Shown here piece by piece: positions 28,860 through 37,289 of a DNA stretch of 64,000 nt. The position numbers were made by a program, and so were the translations under genes. The stretch is from positions 134,501 through 198,500 of the forward strand of contig JAPFBL010000552.1 of the NCBI GenBank assembly GCA_026182355.1. The letters are read 5' to 3'. Under the pieces are notes generated by a model that was given only the letters and a program-made list of their open reading frames with translations, was not told the origin of the DNA and ran no database searches. Every line of letters begins with the position of its first letter. Position 1 is the stretch's first letter. The stretch comes from Hermatobates lingyangjiaoensis. Its lineage: Eukaryota > Arthropoda > Insecta > Hemiptera > Hermatobatidae.

Positions 28860-29795
28860 GCTTAGTGTAAGTGTGTGAGTTCTTAGTGCGTAAGGTGTGC
28901 ACGGTGAGAGGGAGATTGTGTTGAGTGCATTGTATGTTTGAAGTCAGGTGTGTGTTCTTAGTGCGCAAGGTGTGCACGGTGAGAGGGAGTATTGTGTTGA
29001 GTGCATTGTGTGTTTGAAGTCAGGTGTGTGTTCTTAGTGCGCAAGGTGTGCACGGTGAGAGGGAGTATTGTGTAGAGTGCATTGTGTGTTTGAAGTCAGG
29101 TGTGTGTTCTTAGTGCGCAAGGTGTGCACGGTGAGAGGGAGATTGTTTTGAGTGCATTGTGTGTTTGAAGTCAGGTGTGTGTTCTTAGTGCGCAAGGTGT
29201 GCACGGTGAGAGGGAGATTGTGTTGAGTGCATTGTGTGTTTGAAGTCAGGTGTGTGTTCTTAGTGCGCAAGGTGTGCACGGTGAGAGGGAGATTGTGTTG
29301 AGTGCATTGTGTGTTTGAAGTCAGGTGTGTGTTCTTAGTCCGCAAGGTGTGCACGGTGAGAGGGAGTATTGTGTTGAGTGCATTGTGTGTTTGAAGTCAG
29401 GTGTGTGTTCTTAGTGCGCAAGGTGTGCACGGTGAGAGGGAGATTGTTTTGAGTGCATTGTGTGTTTGAAGTCAGGTGTGTGTTCTTAGTGCGCAAGGTG
29501 TGCACGGTGAGAGGGAGATTGTGTTGAGTGCATTGTGTGTTTGAAGTCAGGTGTGTGTTCTTAGTGCGCAAGGTGTGCACGGTGAGAGGGAGATTGTGTT
29601 GAGTGCATTGTGTGTTTGAAGTCAGGTGTGAGTTCTTAGTGCGCAAGGTGTGCACGGTGAGAGGGAGTATTGGGTTGAGTGCATTGTGTGTTTGAAGTCA
29701 GGTGTGTGTTCTTAGTGCGCAAGGTGTGCACGGTGAGAGGGAGTATTGTGTTGAGTGCATTGTGTGTTTGAAGTCAGGTGTGTGTTCTTAGTATG
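28860..29795. repeat. 73-74-bp minisatellite with higher-order repeats
   Basis: About 12 units containing ttcttagtgcgcaaggtgtg and gtttgaagtcaggtgtg. Variants at agtattgtg, agattgtttt and agattgtgtt alternate in the order A-B-C-C, giving a four-unit (about 294-bp) higher-order period across 29060-29650. The frames on the minus strand are translated repeat, not genes. Confidence 0.92.
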
Positions 29796-29799
29796 ACTA

Positions 29800-29934
29800 G
29801 GGGTTACGTCACAATAAGAATCGCTTAGTCATCTTATGAGTTTGGCTGACTTTATTTAAATGTCTTGACGGTATTTCTTAGATACATATTAGTTTCATAA
29901 TGCAATTATAGTACTACATTCCACTAAGTGGTGC
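29800..29934. other. Spacer
   Basis: No feature recognised. Confidence 0.3.
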
Positions 29935-30120
29935 CAGGGTAGTCCGGCGCTCGCTTAAGTTAATACTTTTTGACTGGTAAATCCAAGGTTCGATACCCAC
30001 ACTGGTCCTCGATTTATTCGCGAAGAGATGTTAAACAGTCGGTCCCAAGCCTGTACAATACCTACTAAAGATTCTTAAAGTAAATGCACTGAAGTTAGGA
30101 CAAAGTTAGAATTTCTAATG
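29935..30120 (+). mobile_element. tRNA-derived SINE, degraded
   Basis: Box B GGTTCGATACC, the body block gtcccaagcctgtacaa and the start of the tail. Box A is altered by small deletions. Confidence 0.7.
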
Positions 30121-30144
30121 TTAAAACAAAATAAATTCTTATAT

Positions 30145-30290
30145 TTCTTCTGTTTTGTGAGCCTATGAAAAAAGATTTAAATAAAAACTGAAACGTTGGC
30201 AATGCGAGTTCCATTTAAACCTGAAAAACTGACCGAGTCCCGATAACTTTAGTTTTGTTTCTTTTCCACGGTTGATACTTTTACCAATAT
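30145..30290 (+). mobile_element. PLE family F end
   Basis: GCCTATGAAAAAAGATTT, AAAAACT, GAA, ACGT, T, GGC, then accgagtcccgat. The core is altered like the other F copies. It is followed by (TA)n at 30295-30343. Confidence 0.6.
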
Positions 30291-30291
30291 T

Positions 30292-30342
<51 letters not shown>

Positions 30343-30345
<3 letters not shown>

Positions 30346-30460
30346 TTAAAATAAACTGTGACACATAGAAAGAAAAATAACAAAGACTCACTTTTCAATA
30401 TTTCGACAGTTATGGCGGTCGTCCTCAGTAGAAGAAGTGAATTGATGGAGGGACGACAGA
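30343..30460 (-). mobile_element. PLE family C1 end with ribozyme
   Basis: Minus-strand motif at 30388-30435: CTGAGGA, stem II of CGAC type, GAA, ATAT, T, GAAAAG. The first stem I pair is mismatched (A against G). (TA)n borders the 3' end. Confidence 0.65.
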
Positions 30461-30464
30461 TTAT

Positions 30465-30628
30465 ATTATATATAACTTTAAATTACAGAAAACACAACAC
30501 AGAAAAAAGATATAACATACTTACTAAATAAAATATTTCGAACAGTTGTCCGTCATCAGGAGCAGACTAGAAGAGAGGACGAAGTGAGAGAGATCTCCCT
30601 ATGTCAAAGGGCGGAACGCGAGTAGTAG
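30465..30628 (-). mobile_element. PLE family C2 end with ribozyme
   Basis: Minus-strand motif at 30525-30570: CTGATGA, stem II CGGAC/TGTTCG, GAA, ATAT, T. The only C2 copy with an undamaged CTGATGA. It directly follows a C1 end in the same orientation. Confidence 0.65.
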
Positions 30629-30668
30629 TGGTAGTTGTTGTAGTAGTAGTAATAATAGTAGTAGTCTA
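30625..30668. repeat. (GTA)n microsatellite
   Basis: GTAGTAGT with TTG and AAT interruptions. Confidence 0.8.
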
Positions 30669-30689
30669 TATATATATAATTCTATATTT

Positions 30690-30895
30690 CACTTAATAAA
30701 TGAAAATACGATCCAAACTGGACATAATACGAATTCATAATCGAAGAAGAGTAACAGAGTAAAGAAACATAACTTCAAACTTGAATTTTTGGGCAATCCG
30801 TCTTCAAGAGAAAAAAAAAGGTTACCCGAAAATTTGAGTTTGTATGTGTATTTTTTATTTTGTTTGTTACTCTTCTTCAATTTTGAACTGGTATA
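30690..30895. mobile_element. PLE family P inverted pair, decayed
   Basis: The left minus arm (cgatccaaactggac, tttttgggcaatccg) faces the right plus arm (acccgaaaatttgag, ttgttactcttcttcaa). Related to 57485-57660, which keeps a full core. Confidence 0.55.
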
Positions 30896-31070
30896 TATTT
30901 CAATAGATATAAGGATTAGCTATAAAATCTATTGGTCACTTACGTAATTAGTAAGTTTTCTGAGTATAGAGGATACGCAATGACTGTTTTGATAAATATA
31001 GGCAATTGTTATGAAAGAGCTGCTCAGGATTCATAGGATCAATACACAGGTTTCTTTGAATTATGGTAGG

Positions 31071-31345
31071 AGTTAGGTTAGGTTAGGTTGCAGTTGCAGC
31101 CCCACAAGGGAAAACACGTAGGCCGAATATTGGCCCTTTGTGATACTACACAATGAAGATTGATTCTACAGTGGGAGTCCTAAATTTTACCTTAAGTCAA
31201 GTGTATTTAGAGTAGGGATCTTTAACGAGTACCTGACAAGGTACAGGCTCCGTGTGAATAAATCGAAGGCCAGGTGGGGATCGAACCCCAGTCCTATTGG
31301 TTCAAAGGCGAGTATGTTAACCACTAAGCTAACCTGACTCCTGAC
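31071..31345 (-). mobile_element. tRNA-derived SINE with (CCTAA)n tail
   Basis: The minus strand holds box A (tagcttagtggttaac), box B GGTTCGATCC, the body, and a 3' end reading gcaactgcaacctaacctaa. The tail is three units of CCTAA, the complement of TTAGG. Confidence 0.85.
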
Positions 31346-31835
31346 TAGCAAAAGTGAATTGAAAGACGTTCAGTGTTGTTATCAGTTTACCATTGAGGAT
31401 TCGGACTTCTGGCTGATTGCAGGAGCTTGCTCAACACTGAGTAACTTGCCTATAATGGATAGTTGGGCCAGCCAACGCTCCGCTGGGAACCTTATTGTTC
31501 CCACAGTGTTCGCTTGTGTGTCCCTGAAAAGAAGGGGGGGGGGGGGGTGCAACAGTATACGCAACCGCCCACGCGTTCCTTTCCTCTCAACATCACAGCA
31601 GTGCAGACACCAAATGAATGGGTGATAAGGAAACGCCTAGAAAACCACTGTGACACGCACGTATGCCATCTAAGGCTACACCACAATGCACACAATGCTC
31701 TCACATTACGAGTACTAATCAAATGTAAATAATTTTTATATTAAACAACTAACAAGCAATAAACATCAACAGAGTTTTATAAATATACAAAAACATTATT
31801 TATAACATGTTTTTAAAAAAAAAAAAAGTGAAAAA
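31346..31835. other. Moderate-GC segment, unidentified
   Basis: Overlapping small frames on both strands surround a run of about 15 G at 31532-31546. No domain recognised. The G run alone makes the long frames unreliable. Confidence 0.35.
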
Positions 31836-31837
31836 AG

Positions 31838-31905
31838 TTCCTTGTCGCAAACATAGCGTGCTGGACTTCCAATTCAAAGGTCGTTGGTTCGATTCCCATT
31901 AAATT
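31838..31905 (+). tRNA. tRNA-like sequence (possible tRNA-Gly relic)
   Basis: A perfect box B (GGTTCGATTCC at 31886-31896) and an anticodon-loop-like CTTCCAA at 31866-31872, the loop of tRNA-Gly(TCC). Acceptor and D arms do not pair well and there is no SINE body downstream. Best read as a tRNA pseudogene or the head of another SINE family. Confidence 0.3.
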
Positions 31906-32499
31906 ACGTAAATTTTACTATTTATTCAAACAATGCACAGTGGTAAGAAAACAAACAAAGAAGATTGGTCATCAAAGTTTTTATAGATCTTCTTATCTAA
32001 TCGTATATTTAGCAACCTCTGAACACTGAATTTCTTTAAATATCTTTATACTTCATTCTGTCGATCAGTCGTACCAATTACTTTTTACCAAAAAGAAATT
32101 CATTTCAAGTTAGCCTCATTACATAAATTTATTTAACCTATTTCAAATGTTACATATACTTGTACAGAATAAAAACAAGATTTAAAGCAGGAGTTCTCAG
32201 CCTTCCTTGGTCCATTCACCCCTCTCGCCATTTCCCATAATGCCATTCCATCACCCCTTATTCATTCCAAAGTAGTATATACACTTTTTACTTTGTTATT
32301 TTTATAATAGAATTTTACAAATGAAATACTAATTACAATTATTGATAAATAATATAAAATATTAATTTAATCAAAATAGTATTTTTTTAAAATTATAATT
32401 AAGAAGTTAAAACCTATAATAGCCTTCCTCACTCTGCAAATTTACTGTGGCCACAGTTTCAGTTTAGCTTGATCTTTTAAATGTTTTTTGTACATTATG

Positions 32500-32562
32500 T
32501 TCTTTAGGTGCTCCGGCAGTGAGGTTTAAAATAAGGTCTGCTCCCAAAATATACTAATATAT
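32500..32562 (+). pseudogene. PLE N-terminal ORF fragment, tail only
   Basis: The sequence ggtctgctcccaaaatatac, then (TA)n, equals the LLPKY end of the N-terminal fragment at 19440-19460. Too short to define a frame alone. Confidence 0.4.
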
Positions 32563-32589
32563 ATATATATATCAATATATAGGGTTTTA

Positions 32590-32714
32590 TATATCAGTTG
32601 GGTTTTTGACTCTGACGAAGACCGCTTGTTACGGTTGGAAGATCTTAGTTTTGTTTTCCCATTTTCTTATTGTGGTTTGATCATTGATTGTTATTTCACG
32701 TGTTTATGTGAAAT

Positions 32715-32722
<8 letters not shown>
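32590..32722 (+). mobile_element. PLE family A end, long terminus
   Basis: GACTCTGACGAAGACCGC, stem II, GGAAGATCTT (second base of GAA changed to G), then the long terminus (cgtgtttatgtgaaatc) and (TA)n. Confidence 0.75.
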
Positions 32723-32748
<26 letters not shown>

Positions 32749-32756
32749 CACAAAAA

Positions 32757-32870
32757 GGATAAATTGGGATGCGGTCAGTTTCTTCCTCTTCCAATCAAAC
32801 TCTCATTGCCGACGTTTCGATTTTATTCAAAATCTTTTTCAAAGGCCTAGAATACAAAGAAAATTAAGAG
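32757..32870 (-). mobile_element. PLE family F end
   Basis: The minus strand reads GCCTTTGAAAAAGATTTT, AAAATC, GAA, ACGT, C. The core is altered in the F manner. Confidence 0.55.
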
Positions 32871-33004
32871 ATGATTAAATACGTAGATTTTTGACATAAA
32901 AGCATTCAATCACATCTTCACCATATAATCTTCTTATTTCCTCATAAAAACAAATTTATTACTGTTTTGTATATATATTTTGGGAAAATAAAGTACTATA
33001 GCAT

Positions 33005-33255
33005 GGGTTTTTGGCTCCGGAAGACCGAGAGCTCCAGGGAGCTATCTGGCTCCGTGAGTGAGGCTAAAGGGCTCCGGAAGTCCAAAGGGCTCCCCGGAGC
33101 TATCTGTCTTCGTGGGTGAGGCCGAAGGGCTCCGGAAGCCCGAGATCTCCACGGAAGTATATGGCTCCGTAAGTGAGGCTGAAGGGCTCCAGAAGTCCGA
33201 GTTCTCATGGAGCCAGATAGCTCCGTGAGTGAGGCTGAAGGGCCCCGGAAGCCCT
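33005..33255. repeat. GC-rich minisatellite, ~60-bp unit, 4 copies
   Basis: Units start gggctccggaag and contain gctatctggctccgtgagtg. Base composition is far above the surrounding DNA. It lies inside the hAT-like element. Confidence 0.85.
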
Positions 33256-33479
33256 TTCTTAAAGAAGATTAAATGTATATGAAAAATTAAAGGGCTGCAG
33301 GTATTTGATTATTGAACCTTTTTTGAATCCAAAACTCGTTAGTTGGTGTTATTTGAAATTAATTTCTTATTTATTTATTTTAGAAATTGTCTTGATTGTG
33401 ATCCAAGAAAAACTTTATTCTTGCTTTGGGGCATCATAGTGACCTAAAGTTTTGGGAAATCCTGCTCTAAATAGTCAAG

Positions 33480-33915
33480 GTATTGATAAGCAAAGATATG
33501 CATATAGTCTTGTTAATACAAAAATGGATATGTTCGATGGTACTAGCTTTGAGGTCATGAGTTATGCTCTTAAAATTAGTGAAATATGGTTGAAAAGGAG
33601 AAAAGTTTGATGATGAAAACATTCTTTATTTCTTTTCTTAAGAAGAATTAAAGTAGGTGTGAAAGATCGTCTTATTGATAACACCAAACTAGATCTCCTA
33701 GAGGTACATGAATACTTGGCATCTCTTTGATGAAAGACAACTGGTAACAGTATGACAGGCTAACCCAGTCCATTTAATAATAACATGACAGATTCGTTTA
33801 GATTAATGATTTTAAAGTTTAATGCTGATGAAATAGATAAAGTCAAAATGAAACGAATGGAACTTTTAGATTGATTACATATGAGTTTCATAATACTTTT
33901 TTTTGGTTTTCTTGT
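33480..33915. other. AT-rich spacer with possible coding relic
   Basis: Several stretches read as broken frames (for example near 33560-33720), but no family could be named. Confidence 0.3.
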
Positions 33916-33917
33916 TT

Positions 33918-34935
33918 AAAGCGATCCCTAGCGGGTGATAACGTCAGACGTTTACCGGTTGTTTGTTTGATCGGTGGTTCTATAGATTCTACATTGGGAG
34001 TCCTAAATTTTGCCTAACTCAAATATATTTAGAGTAGGGATCTAAAACGAGTACCTAACATCGTACAGGCTTGGAATAGATGGCCAAGCCTTAACGTCCG
34101 TGGTAATGTTTACCACATGGGGAGGAGAAGGAAAACCCTTAACCTCTAGTGTCAGGGACCTCGATGTTGTGGTTTTAGTTTTTAGTCTTGGCTAGTCACC
34201 ATTAGTGATAAATTAGTTTTAGTCTTTGTCCCCTCAAGGGAATATTCCCAGTACCTTGAGGGTTTAACGTAAGTTGTGCTCGTTCTGTATGTTTATTTAT
34301 ATGTCCTGTGTCCTTTAGTTTAAGCAAACGATAAGGCAATATCGAGTACCTTGTCGGACATTATATTAGTTTTTAGTTTTGTAGTATTCAGTGTTTCTTA
34401 GTTAAGAGTTAGTTTAGTTCCCACCTCAAGGGAATATTTTAGTTCCTTTAGGCGTAGTGATAAGTTGTGTTGGTCTTGGTTGTGTATTTATATGTCTTCG
34501 TTATATGTGTTCTTTAGTTAAAGTGCAACCGATAAGGGAATCTTGAGTACCTTATTGGTAATCATCTCCGCACGTTACCTGGGCTTTAGCTTGTCGATTA
34601 CTCGTGGCCGAGGTACTGTTTTGCGGAGTAACTGTAAGAATTCGTGCTTAGGGCGTTACCCGCCCTCGCGAGGTCCACTTCGGGCCCTCCATTGTTTTCA
34701 ATGGAGGTGGCTAATGGGCAACTTGTCAACAAGGTTGCCTGCCTTGACTAAGTGGTTATGGTACAAAAATGCCGAGGAACGCGAAGATCAAAACGGCTTA
34801 ACGTCCTCTCCGGAGAATGACGTAATCAGACTTATTCACCTCCCACGTGCATAAATCGAGGGCCAGGTGGGAATCGAACCCGGGACTACCAGCCCAGAGG
34901 CGAGTACGTTAACCACTGAGCTAAACTGAACCGAT
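33918..34935 (-). mobile_element. tRNA-derived SINE split by an insertion
   Basis: The tail and body part lie at 33918-34101 (gattctacattgggagtcc, gtacaggctt). The tRNA head lies at 34797-34935 with box B GGTTCGATTCC and box A. An insertion of about 700 bp separates them inside cttaacgtcc, which is present on both sides. Confidence 0.8.
34102..34806 (+). mobile_element. Unidentified insertion inside the SINE
   Basis: Flanked by cttaacgtcc on both sides (probable 10-bp target duplication). The interior has two related blocks of about 190 bp (each with ctcaagggaatatt, taagttgtg, tttatatgtc, cgataagg). A GC-rich right part (cgttacccgccctcgcg) follows. It ends gaagatcaaaacgg, close to the end of the insertion in another SINE at 48800. 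No domain recognised in the 34543-34854 frame. Confidence 0.5.
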
Positions 34936-35067
34936 ATTATGTTTACTTATAGTAAAGTTGAAAGTAGAGCATAATAAAATAAAAAATAAAACATTCCGAC
35001 CTTTTAATGAATCGAAAACTTGATAATTCCATCATATTATCATCTGGTATGTTAGATTAGGTTAGGA

Positions 35068-35360
35068 CAGAGGTCGGTAAACTTATTAGTCAAAGAGCAA
35101 AATATGAACATTACAAAGATTTTCAAAAAAAATCGCAAGCCAAATCTCCTTCTTTAGTAAACTTTTATTGCACTAGATAAAACTAATTGTCATATTTAAG
35201 AAATATTTATTAATACGAACAATGTGCTTGCATCTCCTTGGAAAGTTTGAGTAAGTCAGGTTTGTATGTTGCTGTTTTTAATTTTAGCCATGATTCTAAG
35301 TTCTCATCAGTTTTACTCTTGATAATGTTCATACTTGAAAAAATTGTTCGCATATATATG
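35068..35360 (-). mobile_element. hAT transposon 3' portion
   Basis: Starts cagaggtcggtaaactt, a hAT-type terminal repeat. The partner terminus is missing, so the element is truncated near 35360. Confidence 0.7.
35210..35356 (-). pseudogene. hAT transposase C-terminus (dimerisation domain)
   Basis: The minus frame ends IFSSMNIIKSKTDENLESWL, KLKTATYKPDLLKLS and a stop at 35210-35212. FSxMNxIKSK...L...YKPDLxxL is the end of the hATC region of one animal hAT group. About 48 codons remain. The catalytic part is absent. Confidence 0.75.
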
Positions 35361-35495
35361 TAGAATCAAAAAGGGAAAGAACAGCAGAAAAATTTAAAAT
35401 TCACAGAAGGGGTCGTTGAGGATTTTGGTCATAAAAATTCAACTCCTGATTATATGATTAGATTAATTATGAAATATTATTATGAAAATTATGTA

Positions 35496-35646
35496 TTTTC
35501 AAGGCTAAAAAAACAATTTATTATCGACATAAGTAGAGCAAAAACAAATAAATCCATGGAATACCAGCCAACGTTCCGCGTTCCGTAGAGTATTTGTCTT
35601 GCTCTACTTATGTCGTTAATAAATTGTTTTTTTAGCCTTGAAAATA
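35496..35646. repeat. Inverted repeat, 55-bp arms
   Basis: Arms 35496-35551 and 35591-35646 (ttttcaaggctaaaaaaac, cgacataagtagagca) with a 39-nt centre. ttttttagccttgaaaata resembles the family E position ttttagccctga, but no ribozyme core is readable. Confidence 0.6.
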
Positions 35647-35649
35647 CCA

Positions 35650-36070
35650 AACAACTTTTGGCGAAAGGTCGGCATAATTAAATTAAATTAGTGAAATATG
35701 AAAACAATAAATAAAGAAAAGAAAAAATTGAGGGATGAACAGAGAAATTGATACATAAATAAAAGTACGGACTAAGCTATGACAAAATAAAATAAAACTG
35801 AGAATACAAATAATAATATTAAATAAATAAAGTAATTAAATAATAAAAAATGAAATAGTTAAATAAAAAAAACAAGTAAATAAATAATAAAGGAAAATTG
35901 ATGTTAAAATACGAAAAGAGAAGGAACTTTTCAACATTATCGCTTTTGATTGAGGCCAGTTGCACTACGCGCACTTCAATAGCGCGTAGATGGGCTTCTA
36001 TATTCCCAAATATGGGCTTCTTCGGAGGCTCGTAGTGTAGGATCTTTGCAGTCAGGGGGGATTTGGGATT
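35650..36070 (-). mobile_element. PLE 3' UTR with EN end, family B type
   Basis: The minus strand has EN C-terminal codons (36070-35943), then an A/T-rich UTR ending with the tcatccctcaa block shared with 26320. The ribozyme portion is missing. Confidence 0.55.
35943..36070 (-). pseudogene. PLE endonuclease C-terminus
   Basis: Frame CKDPTLRASEEAHIWEYRSP, then a stop and SATGLNQKR. It compares with KVTLRASEEALISLLGGR and APGLNLNR at 16016-16099, so it is the same C-terminal tail with a broken middle. Confidence 0.5.
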
Positions 36071-36097
36071 TGCGCAGATTCTATATATATATATATA

Positions 36098-36366
36098 TAA
36101 CAAACACTTTTTCTTTTTCTCGGAGTTTGGTCAGGGTAAATATATGGAGCCACCTTTTTGTCAACGTTTCGTCTTTATTTCAAGACATCCTCAGGGCTAT
36201 AAATGAAGGCTGGGTTCTGTTACATTTCTGTAATGTAACAGAACCCAGCCTTCATTTATAGCCCTGAGGATGTCTTGAAATAAAGACGAAACGTTGGCAA
36301 AAAGGTGATTCCATATATACGTATTTACCCTGACCAAACTCCGAGAAAAAGAAAAAGTGTTTGTTA
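36098..36366. mobile_element. PLE family E short inverted pair
   Basis: Arms 36098-36229 and 36232-36366, nearly perfect, meeting within one or two bases. Both carry a ribozyme. The same arms occur in the 1-kb palindrome, but here they meet just upstream of the ribozyme. Confidence 0.85.
36259..36300 (+). ncRNA. Hammerhead-like ribozyme, PLE family E (intact core)
   Basis: GCC 36261-36263 pairs with GGC 36296-36298. CTGAGGA 36264-36270, stem II GTCTT/AAGAC, GAA 36288-36290, ACGT, T 36295. Minus twin at 36163-36201. Confidence 0.75.
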
Positions 36367-36392
36367 ATATTTTGTGTCAAGAAAACAGTACC

Positions 36393-36393
<1 letters not shown>

Positions 36394-36427
<34 letters not shown>

Positions 36428-36522
36428 TTTCCCATAAACACGTGAAATAACAATCAATGATCAAATTACAATAAGAAATGGGAAAAAAGACTAAGATCTT
36501 TCAACCGTAACAAGCGGTTAGA
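36394..36522 (-). mobile_element. (TA)n and PLE family A end, truncated in the ribozyme
   Basis: The (TA)n tract (36394-36424) adjoins the long terminus (gatttcccataaacacgtg). The copy ends inside stem II (aacaagcggtt). Confidence 0.75.
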
Positions 36523-36584
36523 AAAGACTAACCTGAAACAAGAACTGAAGAAGAACCTCCCGTATATCGACTCTCAAGAGTGCA

Positions 36585-36665
36585 GATGTAAACCTGAAGA
36601 ACAGGTTCGAAACTGGTAGTTAGTTTTCATATTAATATTTTTTTTTTGTCTGGAGACGTAATTTT
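36585..36665 (+). mobile_element. PLE family D end, relic
   Basis: CTGAAGAACAGGTTCGAAAC, then ttcatattaatattttt and ggagacgtaattt, which matches the D tail. Stem II shortened. Confidence 0.5.
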
Positions 36666-37289
36666 TGAAAATATCAAAATTACGAGTAAAGTCTTATTGT
36701 TTAGGCCATAAACAGAACGTCCTCAAGGATTGTTTATGGTGCAGTGATCGCAGTGTAGTTTCAGAATTGGATATTGCGGTATATTTATTGAGTTTATTGT
36801 GAAATACTCAGATATATTTGGAATATAAATTGTATTTAAATCTTTTTAGTCATGACATTGTAATCGCAAAAAAACATTAAATGTTCCAAAGAAATGTGAA
36901 TAATAAAAAAAAAATATCCAAGAAAAAAATAAAACGACAAGAAGGAAGTAGGTAAAGGCTGTTTAGATGAAGCGAGATGAACTTTGCAGTTGGTCTGAGG
37001 GTGAGTCAAGGCCGCGACCTTGACCTGTGACCTCTGGCTGCCGCCACTCCTTTGTAGAGCCCACTCGCCAAAGGCACCGCCGCCAGCGCCATTTCACCAC
37101 CAAACCACCCACAGGCCTTCCATCTGCTTGCTCATTACGATGAAGAAACCTAAAAACGTGAACACTAAAAATGGAACTATAACCGAATTCAATGTAGCTT
37201 ACTAACTACGTTTGTTAATCTGAAAGACAATGAAACAAAAAATCGTGTGCTTACTGTTTCTCAATGGAAATCAATACATTGATCTGGAG
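36666..37289. other. Spacer with a GC-rich patch
   Basis: 37000-37130 is GC-rich (cgcgaccttgacctgtgacc, ccgccgccagcgcca) and holds a 60-codon frame with no recognisable domain. An exon is possible but cannot be supported. Confidence 0.3.

Larger units (their letters stand above)
32188..33464. mobile_element. hAT-like element (1.28 kb) with nested insertions
   Basis: Ends caggagttctcagcc and gggaaatcctg with an imperfect 8-bp duplication (ATTTAAAG / CTCTAAAT, 5 of 8). The interior holds PLE pieces (32500-32870) and a GC-rich minisatellite. No transposase coding seen. Confidence 0.6.

Noticed and set aside
28615..29655. Minus-strand frames encoding repeated HTLRTKNTHLTSN
   Set aside because: Translated 73-74-bp minisatellite. 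The frame changes with unit length.
28860..29795. CRISPR-like array
   Set aside because: Units are contiguous 73-74-bp repeats without unique spacers, and the context is eukaryotic.
31065..31090. Telomere
   Set aside because: Only three TTAGG units, attached to a SINE end.
31359..31732. Overlapping ORFs on both strands around a G run
   Set aside because: The poly-G run makes frames unreliable and no domain is visible.
34543..34854. 103-codon ORF
   Set aside because: It spans the end of an insertion and a SINE, so it is not a single gene.
37020..37205. Exon in the GC-rich patch
   Set aside because: Suggestive composition, but no splice sites or homology could be shown.
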